Assembly (NCBI GenBank): GCA_002812745.2
Contig: NCSJ02000440.1
Location: forward strand, 1 to 31,279
DNA from: Scytalidium lignicola
Taxonomy: Eukaryota > Ascomycota > Leotiomycetes
DNA length: 31,279 nt
Direction: 5' to 3'
Program-made: the position numbers and the translations under genes
Shown: in pieces, positions 1 through 12,705 of the stretch
Numbering within the stretch: the first letter of the stretch is position 1
How the letters are laid out: each line of letters opens with the position of its first letter
Notes under the pieces: model-generated
Database searches by the model: none
Told to the model about the DNA's origin: nothing
What the model saw: only the letters and a program-made list of their open reading frames with translations

Positions 1-2085
1 TATAAGGTTGTCCTAATAGATCATCTTCTTTTTTTACATAATATAATAATGCTTTAACTTTATTATAACCTTCTTTATATAAACTTCTAAGAATTATTTT
101 CTTGAGTAATTATTTTTTTTATTACTTTATCCTTAACAAGAGTTATTTGATAAATTAGTTTGTAAGCTAGTTTAAACTTCTCTTTAAGCTTTATCTTATG
201 ATCTTATAGTTTGTACTTAGGTAAGGCTGAATCATTAAGTCTTTTTNGTGAATAGCTCTAGTTATTTATAATATTTTTCAAGAATATGTTTTATGGTTTC
301 ATTAATATAAATAGCTTTTAAGGATATTGAATTTTATTCTTTTTNCTAAGAAGGTAATTATACTTGTTCTTTAATCAATTATTAGATTATACTTCTTCAT
401 CTACTTGATTCTTAATATAACTTGATATGTTCTTAATCTTATAATATTAAAAGATATTTTCTTTTAATAGCTTTTGTTAATCTTTATNATTTAGGTTTTA
501 AGTTTAAATGTTAATATACTTCTGAACCTTAATACTGTTTATTAATGATATTAAGTAGTTATTATCCTTGACTCTTGTGTTAAGTTTAAGTTATTTCATG
601 ACTTGTTTATTGATAAAGTTTTTTTTTAACTCTTGAATTGATTAATGCTTTTATTAGTTTTTTGTATAGTTTTATGTTTATGTACAATGATCTTTCATTG
701 TTCATAGAGTAGAGATTAACATTCTTAACATTGTCAATTAACATGTTGTCTTTAATTTCTAAATCTTTAGCATTCTCCTAAAGTTCTTCAAACAATGTTA
801 TTTGTCTTTTAACAAGGTTTTGTAACCTTGGTTTATCTAAGCTTTTGTTGTTTATGAATATATGTGTATTTTGTACTTATTCTACTATTTTATTTCCAAG
901 GTATTTCTTTATTTCAATAATAAAGACATTACTTTCTTTAGGAATTCTCTTTATAGAATTCAAAGGGTATACTATTACTTCTTGGTTAAATTGTTGATTG
1001 ATTCTTTGTATTAATTTGTCTTCTCCTAGTAATATAATAAGTAATTCTAAAAGTAATGAATCTTCTTTTAATTCATTAATTGTAAGTAATGCTTTTACAT
1101 CTTAGTTAGTTAGTTTGACAACAATCTTAACTGATCCTCTTTGTTCTTGTTAAGTATAATATTATTCTACTTTAAGTAGTTACTCTACTGATTTTCCTAA
1201 ACTTTAGATTTTTTTNGTATTAAGTTTTTNGCTTTTGCTTAATCTTATTAGAAAGTTATTATTGGATAGCTTTCTTGTTATAAGTCATATCATCTTTATA
1301 TAATATAACTTAATCCTTCTTCTATTACCATTTAAGTGTTTTTAAGCATTTGGTCAAAATTGTCTTGAATTTGAGTTCTTTTTATTAATAAGAAGAACTT
1401 GTATATTCTTCTCTTTATGATGATACTTTAAAGGTTAGTCTTATAAACTAGAGTAAGATCTTCAAGGTTAAACTCTTGTTCTTCAACAATTACTTCTTCT
1501 TATTATATAGTTTTATAAAGTTGGCTTTTGTTTAAGATTTCTTATTCTTTTAGTCTTCTTATGTTAATCATTAGATAATATCTCAGGATTAACATTTTTC
1601 TAGAAATAAGATATATTTCTGTTAGTACAACCTTGAAGTTTACTAGTATGATTATCCAAATTCTACTAACTCTTGGAATTGATCTTTATCTATTCTAGTT
1701 CTTAATTGTCTTCTTATCTTGAGGGTATCTTATATGTTGAGTTCTTATTATAAGTACTAAGTTTACTTTAAGGATTCTTGTTATTATTATCTTGTTTGCA
1801 TTTGTTTCAATAACATGATATAGTATAATTACTAAGTCTTGACAAGCTTTTTCTTTTGAAGAGTTTCCTTCTTCTTCAGAATCTTCTTCTTCAGAAAATC
1901 TTAACAAGATATTTATAATTCTTAAAATCTTTATAACTTTAACTTTAACTATTATACTTAACTTATTGTCTTTCTTATAAGTATTTACTATATATTTAAG
2001 AGGTTTACATTTGAAATATAACTTGTTTTTTCCTTTTTCTTGTTAAGTTCTTCAAGGGAAATTCTAAAGGAATTCCTTTTTTTTA
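1..2085 (-). mobile_element. Ty3/gypsy-like retroelement fragment, inverted copy, RIP-degraded
   Basis: Read on the minus strand, this block follows the plus-strand element at about 5545-7600 base by base: the end of gag, the degenerate zinc-knuckle zone (about 1980-2030), the acidic linker (about 1860-1900), then pol as far as the start of the reverse transcriptase, where the window begins. The knuckle is more decayed than in the plus copy, with Cys and His codons turned into Tyr codons. TAA and TAG stops are frequent and most differences are C/T or G/A transitions, as expected from RIP. The longest open stretch (1695-1907) is only a fragment of the acidic linker. Similarity ends near 2085, where the hAT relic begins. 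No LTR is visible for this copy. Confidence 0.8.
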
Positions 2086-4067
2086 TTATTAAACTTTAAT
2101 TAATTATGTTTTCTTCTATTAATTTTCTACAAGACCAATTATCTAATCACAATGATGAAATTAATAATCAGTTACCTTCTTCATCTTCTGATAATTATTC
2201 TATTATTAAAATGAATTTTATACAAATTAGCAAAGATTATGAATATTATCATTAATCTTTAAATATTCATGACAAATTCTTATTATAATAGACTTCTACA
2301 TCTTAGTATAAATTCAATCGAACAAAAAACAATAAAAGTATAATAATCCAATAGAATACATTAAATCAATCATCTATAACATAAGTACATTTTGATCAAG
2401 GTACTTTAATAAGCAATAAAACTCTAACTATAATATATCATGTATACTTAGTAACTCTTACTCATCTAAATATTAAGAATACTAGAACAAAGGCTTTAAC
2501 AACTTATATATAATTATAAAAATATCAAAGAGTTATTAAACATAAAAGTATAATTACATTTTAACAATTTACAATAGTTAAAACATTATCAACATCAGTA
2601 TATATATCAAATTATTATAAATATTACTATAATAATAATTAATTTTAATAGTCAAATAACAAAACCTTAATTCTTACAAATAAAACATTTATCAAATATC
2701 TTCTTCAAGTTATAACTAATTTACATCTTCCTTTTCAAGCAGTTAAACATAAATCATTTTACAATTTTCAACATCTTCTTAACCTTCTTTATTCAATACC
2801 ATCTATGAAAACCCTTCAAACATATATTATAAACTATACAACTTCAATCAAAAAATTATTATTATAAGATATTATTCTTAGTTCAAATATTTCAATAGCT
2901 CTTGATTGTTAGTCTAGTCTAAACTGTACAGCATTTATAAGAGTGACTATATATTGAATTGATAAATATTAAGAGTTTCATAAAGCATTAATTAGATTTA
3001 AGCATTTACAAAGTGTTCATTCTAGTTTTCAACTTACTCAAGTTCTTTTTAATATTCTTTCATAACATTAAATAGAACATAATATTCATACTATTACTTC
3101 AGACAATGCAAGTAATAATAATATACTTAACAAAAAGATAAATAAACTTGTATTAGTATTATCAAATAATATTAATCACAATTCTAATTTTCAGTTGTTT
3201 TCAAATCAAATAATTCGAATACCATGCTTATCACATATTATTCAATTATCTCTTCATGATTTGCTTAGAGGAATTCATATTAATCCAACAAACAACAAAT
3301 TGGCTAAGAATTAGCATAATAATAACTTTTAAAAATTTAAAAGAATAAAAAANGACAAAGCATAATAATAACATTCTATGAATACTTACAAAGGTTAATT
3401 ATATATATTATAATAATTTTTATACTAATCTAATACACAAATTCAAAAACTTTCATTATATGTCAATTCAAGTCCTTAAAAACAAGAAGAGTTTCGACAG
3501 ATTTAAGAATTTTAGCCTTATGACCCTACTAATCCAAAGAAGACTTTGAATTTAATTCAAGACATCAAAACACATTAGAATTCAACATGTGAAATGCTTA
3601 TTCAAACACAAACATTATAATTAACAATTAATAAGTATATTATAAATGATATTACAAAGATATTTCAACTGTCCAAAGTTGAATAAAAACAAGTTGAATA
3701 CTTGATTAATCTTACTAAACCATTTTGTTTTTTTACAAATTCTATAAGATATACTAAAAAATCAACTGTTAGTCATATTTATAAAGTATACAATTCTCTT
3801 TTTAATCATCTTAAGAACTCTTTAGCTTGACTTAAAATAAAAAAAAGCTAAGAATAATCAAGAATAGATTGAACCTCTTATTGATAGTCTTTTTAAAGCT
3901 TTAAAAAANGCTTTAGAAATATTATCAATAAACATATACAGATTTAAGCAGTGTATATACTATAAGAACAATTCTTATACTAACTTATAAGCTAGTTCCA
4001 TTTCAAGAAGAAGTTAATTTTCCTAATAATACAAATTAAGAAGCAGAATACTCTTAATAGTTTTATC
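2086..4067 (+). pseudogene. hAT-family DNA transposase relic
   Basis: An ATG at 2106 opens a frame that stays in register to at least about 3880 but is interrupted by some tens of TAA/TAG stops. Readable hAT hallmarks are an ALDC-x-SS block near 2895-2920, a YxID block near 2950, an F-x-HLQ-x-VHS block near 3000-3025, the ITSDNASNN motif (about 3090-3120), a PCLSHIIQLS motif (about 3220-3250) and the later NSTCEMLIQ segment near 3575-3610. The frame changes only near the N at 3909. The absence of other frameshifts over about 1.8 kb, with many CAA/CAG-to-TAA/TAG stops, points to RIP. The 3' part is cut by the retroelement LTR at 4068, and the C-terminal dimerisation region was not found downstream. 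No terminal inverted repeats were recognised. Confidence 0.8.
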
Positions 4068-4440
4068 TGTTACGGGTTTTACCGTAACACAGTGATTGGT
4101 GTAGGCCTGAGGCTCGATACACGGCAGAGTGTATATAAAGAACCTAACAATCACATGACATGAGTAGGACTCTGGGGACCTGGGGGGTCCAAGGGGTCCA
4201 TGGACCTGGGGGACCTAAGGGGTCCAAAGGGTCCAGTTGGATTTCATTATCTATATAAGTATACTGTAGGAATATGAGAGTAGACTCCTTGCGTTCAACC
4301 TAAATACATTACTAAATCCTACCCTTGACCTAGTCGCCTACTTATATGTCATACATTTCTGTTGTCCTTGAACATCTACCTTACCCTTGGCTATCCAGTG
4401 ACCTGGATGGCGTAGTTTTGTAATATTTTGAACGCCACCT
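4068..4440 (+). repeat. 5' LTR and leader of the gypsy element
   Basis: It begins TGTTACGG, and eight-base complementary sequence CCGTAACA follows at 4082-4089, giving a perfect terminal hairpin. A block of seven GGACC/GGTCC words lies at about 4167-4236. The exact LTR end and primer-binding site are not clear; gag starts at 4447. Base composition is near 45-50% GC and very unlike the RIP-altered interior and the hAT sequence to the left. Confidence 0.65.
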
Positions 4441-4446
4441 ATCTTG

Positions 4447-5650
4447 ATGAATCAGGATTTGGAAACAGACATACTAGTAGATAATAACAATGAACAACAA
4501 CCTGAAGAAGGTTCTGAAGAAGGCTCTGAAGAAGAATCTGAAGAGAGATCTGAGGAAGTATCTGAGGAAAGTTCGGAGGATAGCTCTGAAGAAGACCAAG
4601 GTGAGGACCAGATTATCAAGGAAATTGACATCTAGGAAGGAGGGTTAGAAGAAGTTGTTATGCTACTAAAGTAACTTACTAGGTCAACAGAAGGATTAAT
4701 TGTTAGAGAATCGTTAAGAGCTGCAGGAAAGAAGTTAGCACCTTCATTACCTAAACTTGAACTTGAACTAGTTTTAGTACTAAGAGCTCCAAGCTTAGAC
4801 CTTGATTTAGACTTTAAACCAGAGAGTAACGTTGAGTAAGCTCTAATGGCAACCCCTAGAGAAGTTAAAATTGTTAGACCAGATCTGTTTTATGAAGACA
4901 GAAAGAAGCTAAAAGCTTACCTTGCTCAGACAAGAACTTATTTGGTATTAAATAATCACTTATTACTTGAAGACATATATAAGGTTCTGTAGGTATCAAC
5001 ATACTTGAGAGGAGTAGCTGAAACTTGGTTTTAACCTTTTAAGGATAAATGGTTTGTTATAAACAGAGGAATGACTAACTAGGGAATGAGAAGTATCTTA
5101 GGAAGTTAGGAAAACTACATAAGAGAACTCAAACGCTTGTATAGGGATGTTGATGAAAAAAGGAATGTTGAAAGACAATTAGCTTATTTTAGACAAACTA
5201 AAAGCCTTAGTGAATATGTAATGCTTTATCACTAATATGCAATTTCAGTCAACTGAGGAGAGGAAGTACATATACATCAGTATAAAACCAAACTTAAAGA
5301 CTTTATTAAAGAAGAACTATACCAACAGCCTGTGGTTATTACATTCAACGACCTTATTGACTTATCCATCAAAATTGGAAATGAGCAATATAAGATGATT
5401 TTGGACAAGAAGGGAGGATCTTACTTTAACTACNAAAAAGACTAACAGAAAGAAAAATTAAGGAGATTCTATAGAGTTAGACATTATAAAGAAAGGAAAG
5501 ACCTTTAAAGGAAAAGGAAAGAAGTACTTTAAAGGAAGAAACAAAAAAGGGAATTCCTTTGGAATATCCCTTGAAGAACTTGACAAAAGAAGGAAAAATA
5601 AGNTATGTTTNAAGTGTNGACTTCTTAGACATATAACAAATACCCACAAA
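4447..5650 (+). pseudogene. gag of the gypsy element, degraded
   Basis: ATG at 4447 opens 62 codons with a strongly acidic, Ser-Glu-Glu-rich tail (up to 4635) before the first stop. The following sequence can be followed in one frame through a capsid-like region (about 4900-5420) containing several TAG/TAA stops. It ends in a zinc knuckle at 5606-5647 of form C-x2-C-x4-H-x4-H, where two codons contain N and the final Cys of the usual CCHC is His. Gag would form the nucleocapsid particle. It cannot be expressed as it stands. Confidence 0.75.
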
Positions 5651-5659
5651 AAGGACAAC

Positions 5660-8600
5660 AAGTTAAGTACAATAGTTAAAGTTAAAGTTATAAGAATCCT
5701 AAGAGTTATGGATATCTTGTTAAAGTTATCAGAAGAAAAAAGCTTAAACAAGGAAGGGAACTCCTTAGAAGAAGAAAAGGAATAATAAGGCTTGGTAACT
5801 ATACTAAAAATTACTGTTGAAACTGATGTAAACAAAATAGTAATAATAGGAATCCTTGAAACAGACTCTGTACTAATAACGAGAATACAACATGTCAAGT
5901 ATTCTTGAGAAAACAACCAAAACAAAGGCTAAGGTAGATAAAGATTGATTTCAAGAGTTAGTAGAATTTAGATGATTATGCTAATAGATTTCGAAGTTAT
6001 ATTAACAGAATAATATCCTGTTTTTGGAGAACTATTAATCCTGAAATACTATCTCATGATTAACATAAGAAGACTAAGAGGATAAGAGATCCTGGACAGA
6101 AGTTAGCTTTACAAAACTATATAGTAGGAGGAAGTAATTGTTAAAGCATAAGAACTTAATATTAAAGATCTTACTCTAGTCTATAAGATTAACCTTCAAA
6201 GCATTGTCATAAAGAAAAGAATATATAAGTTTCTCTTATTAGTAAAAAGAACTCAAATCCAAGATGATTTTGATCAGATGCTTAAGGAGGCTTGGATAAT
6301 AGTTAAAGAAGGACTAAGTTATGTTATATGAGGAAGATACAATATACAACATGAAGGACTTCTAATGATAACTTATTAACAAGATCAAGTAAAGGCAGAA
6401 ACATAACATGGAGAAATCTAAGGTTTAGGAAAATCAGTAGAACAATTACTTAAAGCTAAGTAGTATTATGCTTAACAAGAATAAAGGGAACTAGTTAAGA
6501 TTGTTGTTGAACTAGCTAATTAAGATGTAAAAGCATTGCTTATAGTTAATGAACTAGAGGAAGATTTACTACCTTTGGAATTACTTATTATATTATTAAA
6601 GGAAGACAAATTACTACAAAGAATTAATGAACAGTTTAACTAAGAAGTAATAGTATACTCTTTGAATTTTGTAAAAAGAATTCTTATAATAAGTAATGTC
6701 TTTATTACTGAAATAAAGGAATGCCTTAGAAATGAAATAGTAGAATAAGTACAAGATATATACATATTTATAAATGATAAAAGCCTTGATGGACTTAGGT
6801 TAAGAAATCTTAGTAAAAGACAAGTAATACTGTTTGAAGAACTAGAAGAAAACACTGAAGACTTGGAAATCAGAGATGATATATCAGTTGACAATACTAA
6901 GAACATTAATCTTTATTCTATAAATAGTAAGAGTTTGTTGTATATTGATATAAAACTGTGTAAAAAGCTAATAAGGGCTTTGATTAATTCAAGAGTCAAA
7001 AGGAACTTCATCAATGAACAAGTCATGAAATGACTTGGACTTAACATAAGAGTTAAGGATAATAGTTATCTGATATCATTAGTAAATAGTATTAAGGTTC
7101 AAAAGTATATTAACATTTAAACTTAGAACTTAGATATAAGGTATAGTAGAAGTTACTAAGAAAAGATATCTTTTGATGTTATAAGGTTAAGAACATACTA
7201 AGTTATATTAAGAATCAAATGGATAAGGAAGTATAATTTAATAATTAATTAAAGAATAAGTAGAATTACTTTCCTAGAAGAAATTATGTCTTTAAGAGTT
7301 GTTTATGTCAATGAAACTATAAAACATATACTTGAGGAATATTATGAATAGCTAAAGTTATTCATAAAAAGACCTGATGATTTAACCTTACCTGAGTACA
7401 AACTATAAGATTATGAGATAAAGCTTAAAGAAGGGTTCAGACTAGCTTATAAACTAATTTATCAAATAACATTTATCAAAGATAAAACAATGAAGAAATA
7501 GTTACTTGAGAAAATAGTACTTAAAGGTTTGTACAAAGAAGGTTATAACAAAGTTAGAGTATTATTACATTATACGAAGAAAGGAGACAATTCGTTAAGA
7601 TGACTTTGTGATGATTATAAACACTTGAATAGTAGAACTAAAAAANGACTAATACCCTTTACTATTGATAAATTTAATGATAGATAAGCTGAAGGGAATT
7701 GTTATATTCACCAAGCTAAACTTGTAATCAACATTTNAATCTAATTAAGATTAAAAGAGATAACAAGTAAAAAGCTATTATTTAAACAAAATACAGATTA
7801 TTTAAGTTATTAGTTATAACATTTAGTATAACCAATACTTTAATAATATAACAAAGAATAATAAACTGAATATTAGAAAAATATTTAAAGAAATTCATGA
7901 TGATATACCTTGATGATATAATCATTTACTTGAAAAGTATAAAAGAACATAAAGAGTATGTCAAGCTCATTCTAAAGGCATTATAAGAGGTAAGGTTATG
8001 TTATAAACTAGTAAAATGTAAATTTTATAAAGAACAAGTTCAGTTCTTAGAACATTATATTTCTGGAAAAAGAATAAAAACCCTTGATGATAAGATTCAG
8101 TCAATCAAAGAATAAGAAACACTTAAGACAGTTAAGCAATTATAAAGCTTCTTAGAGTTAGCCAACTATTACTAAAGATTTGTAAAAGATTATTCTAAAA
8201 TCTTTACATTATTAACTGAACTCATGAAGAAGGATCAAGCTTATCAATAGAATAACATTGCAAAGGAAGTATTCTAGAACATTAAGGATACCTTTGTAAA
8301 AGGAAGTTTCTTAGGAATCTTTGATCTAGAAAAAGGAATAAAAATCGAAACTAATATCTTTAATGTAGTATTAAGAGTTGTATTATCATAATCATAGCAG
8401 ATTAGTAAACAACATTACTAGGTATTATTAGTATTTTAGTTAAGGAAGTTGAATGTTATAAAAAGAAATTATTAAATGTTAAACAAGGAAATGTTAACCA
8501 TTGTAAAAGCTTTAAAGTATTGGAGAGTATATGTTGTTAGATCTAATAAGACAATGGATATACTTTTAAATTACCATAACCTTTAATACTTCATGACAAC

Positions 8601-9060
8601 TAAGTAGTTAAATATAAAATAAGTATAATAAGCAAAGAAGTTATTTGAGTATGATTTTAAGATTACTCATGTTAAAGGTAAAGATAATAGAAAAGTAAAT
8701 ACTCTAAGTTAAAAACCTAAGTACTTAACCAAGGAAAAGGAAAAAAGTAAACTTATATTAAAAGAAGATGAAAGTAGATTCTTAGTATACAATAAAGGAC
8801 AACTTATAGTTATTACAATAGTAATGGACAAGTATTAAGCTGATTAAATCAGAAAAGTAATTAAAAGGGAAAAGGAAAAGAATGTTTTACCAGATATGAC
8901 TAAGAGCAAGTAGGAGAAAGTTAAAGACATTTGGTATAAGAACAAGAAGTTATATATACTAATAAAACTAGTAGAAGAGTTTGTCAGAGAACAACATAAC
9001 TTATTATATAATGGATATATAAGAGTAACCTAATGCTATTACTAAATTAATAAGGATTAC
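5660..9060 (+). pseudogene. pol of the gypsy element: protease, RT, RNase H, partial integrase
   Basis: The protease active-site stretch lies at about 6976-7010, where the catalytic Asp codon now reads Asn and the following Gly is changed. RT follows with fingers and palm (about 7380-7930); the catalytic YLDD is intact at 7906-7917. RNase H is readable at about 8300-8720, with its first Asp changed to Asn, a KEMLTIVKAL segment near 8490-8515, and the HVKGKDN segment near 8670-8690. An integrase N-terminal zinc-binding region seems to begin at about 8960-9030. Numerous TAA/TAG stops interrupt it. Catalytic Asp-to-Asn changes fit G-to-A mutation of GAT codons. Confidence 0.78.
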
Positions 9061-11130
9061 TNCNNNNTTAAACTATAAGTATATTTGTTTAGACATTATA
9101 TACTTAATATAAATATATTATTATATAATTGTAAACTTATAAAAAAAACAGTTTATTATCTAATCATTAACTGTTTAAACTTAGAATAAACAAGAAAGAA
9201 CCTTAAAACAAAGGTTTATACAATAAAAAAACTTGAGAAAGATACTAAGAAGTTGTTAAGGATATAAACAGATTACTAGTTAAGTATTAGTTATAAGAAG
9301 GTTATAAGAGTATAAATTAACAGTATAACTAAGAATTCAAGAGTAGAACAAGATAATAATAAAGTAATAATATCTTAAAGAATTAAACTATTAACTACTA
9401 ACTTAATAACATAGCAAAACTCTCCTTAACTAAGTTAATAAGCCAAGTACCAAACAAGAGGATAGTAAAGACAAGGTAAGGCAATTATACCTAAGCAAAT
9501 AAAGAGTAGTATGGAGGTTTTCACCTGGTTAAGGAGTTAGCACAATTTCTTATATAACAATGTAATTATCCTGTATACCCTTAGGGTAGCCTTATAACTT
9601 ACAGTATAAGAATAATAATAATAACTCTTTTTATATATTACTATTATATAAGCTAATCATTATTAAATAAGGGAAAAAGTTATAATTAACTATATACTAT
9701 AATAAACTCTTTATCTGAAAGTTATTTCTTAATAAAGGTTAAAGAATTAGATCAATAAATGTACAAACTAAAGTATAATCCATAAGTTAAGGAGATATAA
9801 GTAATTAATACTCTTTAAGCTTGAATTATAACTTATTGTTAAGAGTAAATTAAAACACAAAATCTAAGCAAGTTTAATAATTTATATTGTTAAATGTTTA
9901 TAAAACTTAAAAATAAAAGTAAAAAATATATTTAATTACTTTGAATTTTATTATTTAAACTTATTTATAATTAAAATATCTTACCTTAAACTAGATTAAT
10001 ACNTTTTTCTTTAAATTCTTACTCATTATAATTTATCCTTCAAAATTCTATTTAAACCTTCTTTACATTAACTTTATATTATACAAAGTTTTACAAAGTA
10101 TAATAAAGTTAAGTTATAATCTTGTATAAATAGTTTTAATTCTTATTAAAATNAAAAAGCTAAGAAAAAATATTAATAAATGTTATAATATATTTTATAA
10201 AACCTTTGAAAATATTTTAAGTTTTAATAATAAAATTAAATCTCTTATTATAAACATCTAATATTCTTAATAAACTTTTTAACTTTAATAAATAAGTTTA
10301 AGAAATTATACTTTTTTAAAAGTTAAACTTGTTATTAAAAGAATTCAAGCATTAAAGTATATTTATTTTAAAGATAAATTTAATAATCAAGTTTATTAAT
10401 TTCTGATAATTTTACATATAATAATATAAAAAGAATAAACTTTTAAGAATTATTTTATAAAACTGATAATAAAAACATTTTAAAGTATTATTATAAATTA
10501 TTAATTTAAAGTATATAAGCTTTAATAAACAATTGTATAATATTCTAATAATCTATAATAACATTAACTATTTATTAAATAATAAATGACTTTATTATAA
10601 TATAAATTGTTAATAGTATAAGTAAACTTTAAGTTATTAAAAAGTTTTAATTTATATATTACTAATTTACTTTATATTATTATAAAAAGGCTTAATCATA
10701 TAATATATTTGAATTCAGTTATTAATAATAATCTAAAAGAAATTAATATTAATATTTTCTTATTTTATAAACTTAAACTAATTATTATATTTAAGACTTG
10801 TTTTTATAATTATTACTTATTCTTTTTCTTATTATTAACTTTAACTTATTTCTCTTATAACTTTTAGCCTTTTCTCTAGTTAAAGTAAACTTTTCAATAT
10901 TAAAGAAGTATGAAAATAATTATATTTAAACTTGTTTAAAAGATTAACATTAACTTAATATACTTATTATTCTTTATCTTTACTAAAAAGATTCAACCTT
11001 TATAAGTTATTTACTATAATTTAATGATTAATAAAAGGAAATAATATAAAGTTTTCTTTTAAAAATCTTTTTGTTAATATTATCTTTAATGAAATTTTTA
11101 ATATAAAATTAATATTCAAATTTACTTTTA
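9061..11130. other. AT-rich desert, no gene recognised
   Basis: Roughly 80-87% A+T by eye, with stop codons in every frame. It starts with Ns at 9062-9067. A slightly less AT-rich patch at about 9480-9600 may be retroelement 3' or LTR remnant, but I could not match it to the 5' LTR. It probably represents repeats saturated by RIP. Confidence 0.6.
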
Positions 11131-11560
11131 TTATAATTGAAGTTAACATTTCTTTATATTATAAGATAAAGTTAATTCTTTACACTTGTAAGTTCTTTAT
11201 ATTATAAAATGAAATTAACATTTTTTTATACTATAAAGTAAAGATAATTTTTTGTACTTATAAGTTCTTTACATTATAAGGTAAAATTAATAATTTTTTA
11301 TATTATAAGTGAAGTTAACATTTCTTTACATTATAAAATAAAATTAGTTTTTTATACTTGTAAGTTTTTTATATTATAAAGTAAAATTAATTCTTTACAC
11401 TAATAAGTTCTTTATATCATAAAGTAAAGATAATCCTTTATACTTATAAGTTCTTATACTATAAGATAAAGCTGTTAATTCTTATATTATAGAATAAAGA
11501 TAATCTTTTATACTGGTGAATTCTTATATTATAAGATAAAATTAACATTTTATACTTTAA
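11131..11560. repeat. Alternating-unit AT-rich minisatellite
   Basis: Two related units alternate: one of about 26-28 nt built on TTCTTTATATTATAAAGTAA, and one of about 17 nt built on TTCTTTACACTTATAAG. At least six degenerate rounds are visible, with transitions and small length changes between copies. Confidence 0.65.
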
Positions 11561-12132
11561 AATTAAATATTGAGCAACTTAACCTTATAAGCTTTTTTTT
11601 CTTCTTTATTCTATAAGCTGAAAATCCTAGCTTTAACTTTTATTCTAATTATTCTTTTTGCCTTAGAATGTTAAAATCTTTGAAGGATTTTATTTTATTT
11701 AATAAATGATAATTATATATTATTTGTAATGTAAAACTTAATCATTATTTAAGCTTAAAAATAAAACTTGCAAATGTACTTTACAAGGTTGAAAATATTA
11801 AGCATTTGAATAACTTATAAGGTTATTAATTACATTTTCTACGAAAAGAGATTTGAGAATGTAATTTTTCAATAGCTTAGCCTAGATCTAAAGAGTAAAC
11901 TTAAAGAGTAAACTCAAATACTAAGAATATCCTGGCTACTTAATGTGTTATAACATCATTACGACAGTTAATTAAAAATCTAGTAATTAGAGTATAAGTT
12001 AACAATCTTGACATAGAAACTTTACACGACGAATCGAGTTGCAACAATTCAGTTACTAGTGTATAAGCGTTACTCTTAAAGTTCGCTTTTACTTCTTTAA
12101 ATTGCTGTACTTTAGTACTTCGACGTTATAGC
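11561..12132. other. Transition from AT-rich block to gene island
   Basis: The A+T content drops near 11880. No coding region, RNA gene or repeat was recognised. Confidence 0.4.
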
Positions 12133-12705
12133 TTACTTTCTGGCATGAACTTGTAATATAATCGTTGAGATTTTATATGCTGATATGCAGCTCTGCTCGT
12201 TAGACAGATAGTATGGCTTGTAGCCGACTCGGTAAACTGCGTTTGTTTTGTAAAAATGTAGCCGTTTATCCGAGGTTGGAAAGAAGTTATTAAGATCAAC
12301 AGCACGAATTACGATGATTTCAACGATATTGCCGTCCTCATTCCTCAAGTACCAAAGACTGGATTGGAACAGACTTACCAAGAGCTTCTGACAGTAAAAG
12401 ATCTTGCGAGAGAACTCCTATGTCAAAAGCATGTATCTGAAAACGTTCTTTAATTTTGCGTTAAGAGCGGAGAAAGAGAATAAGATTCTCAGGCACGAGG
12501 TTCTATAATATCTTGAAGTGAGCATCGATAACTTGTAGAGGAAATAATAATCCTTATAGATCTCGATTTTGCTACCAAGGCTTTCGTCATATCTTTTGCC
12601 ATCTAAAGTTCTGTCATCTGTGATTGACTTACGAGTCAGTAGAATCGACCGTCCGGAAAGGAAAAGATTTAAGTGCCAGTGGTGAACACTAAACTTGTCG
12701 CATGT
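12133..12705 (-). pseudogene. Unassigned gene relic: 191-codon frame with one internal TAG
   Basis: On the minus strand, one frame runs from just below a TGA at 12706-12708 to a TAA at 12133-12135 with only one internal stop, a TAG at 12418-12420. In DNA this AT-rich, about nine or more stops would be expected. The single stop could be a CAG-to-TAG transition. The reading is protein-like, with segments such as DGKRYDESLGSKIEIYKDY and RNEDGNIVEIIVIRAVDL, but I recognise no family. No good ATG exists near its 5' end, so the start exon is missing or lies behind an intron (a CAAG acceptor-like site precedes it). It lies directly downstream of the PH-domain gene on the same strand. It could be a 5'-truncated gene fragment or an old element remnant. 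Confidence 0.4.

Larger units (their letters stand above)
4068..9060 (+). mobile_element. Ty3/gypsy-like LTR retrotransposon, 3'-truncated, RIP-degraded
   Basis: The order is LTR and leader (4068-4446), gag (from 4447), zinc knuckle, aspartic protease, reverse transcriptase, RNase H and the first part of an integrase. Protease-RT-RNaseH-integrase order places it in Ty3/gypsy. Coding potential stops near a run of Ns at 9062-9067. The integrase catalytic core and a 3' LTR were not found, so the element is truncated or the assembly is broken there. It interrupts the hAT transposase at its left edge, so it is the younger insertion of the two. Stops are mainly TAA/TAG in an otherwise collinear frame. 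Confidence 0.85.

Noticed and set aside
5458..5925. 155-codon minus-strand ORF in the gypsy element
   Set aside because: It is an antisense shadow of the A/G-rich gag-pol linker and contains N codons.
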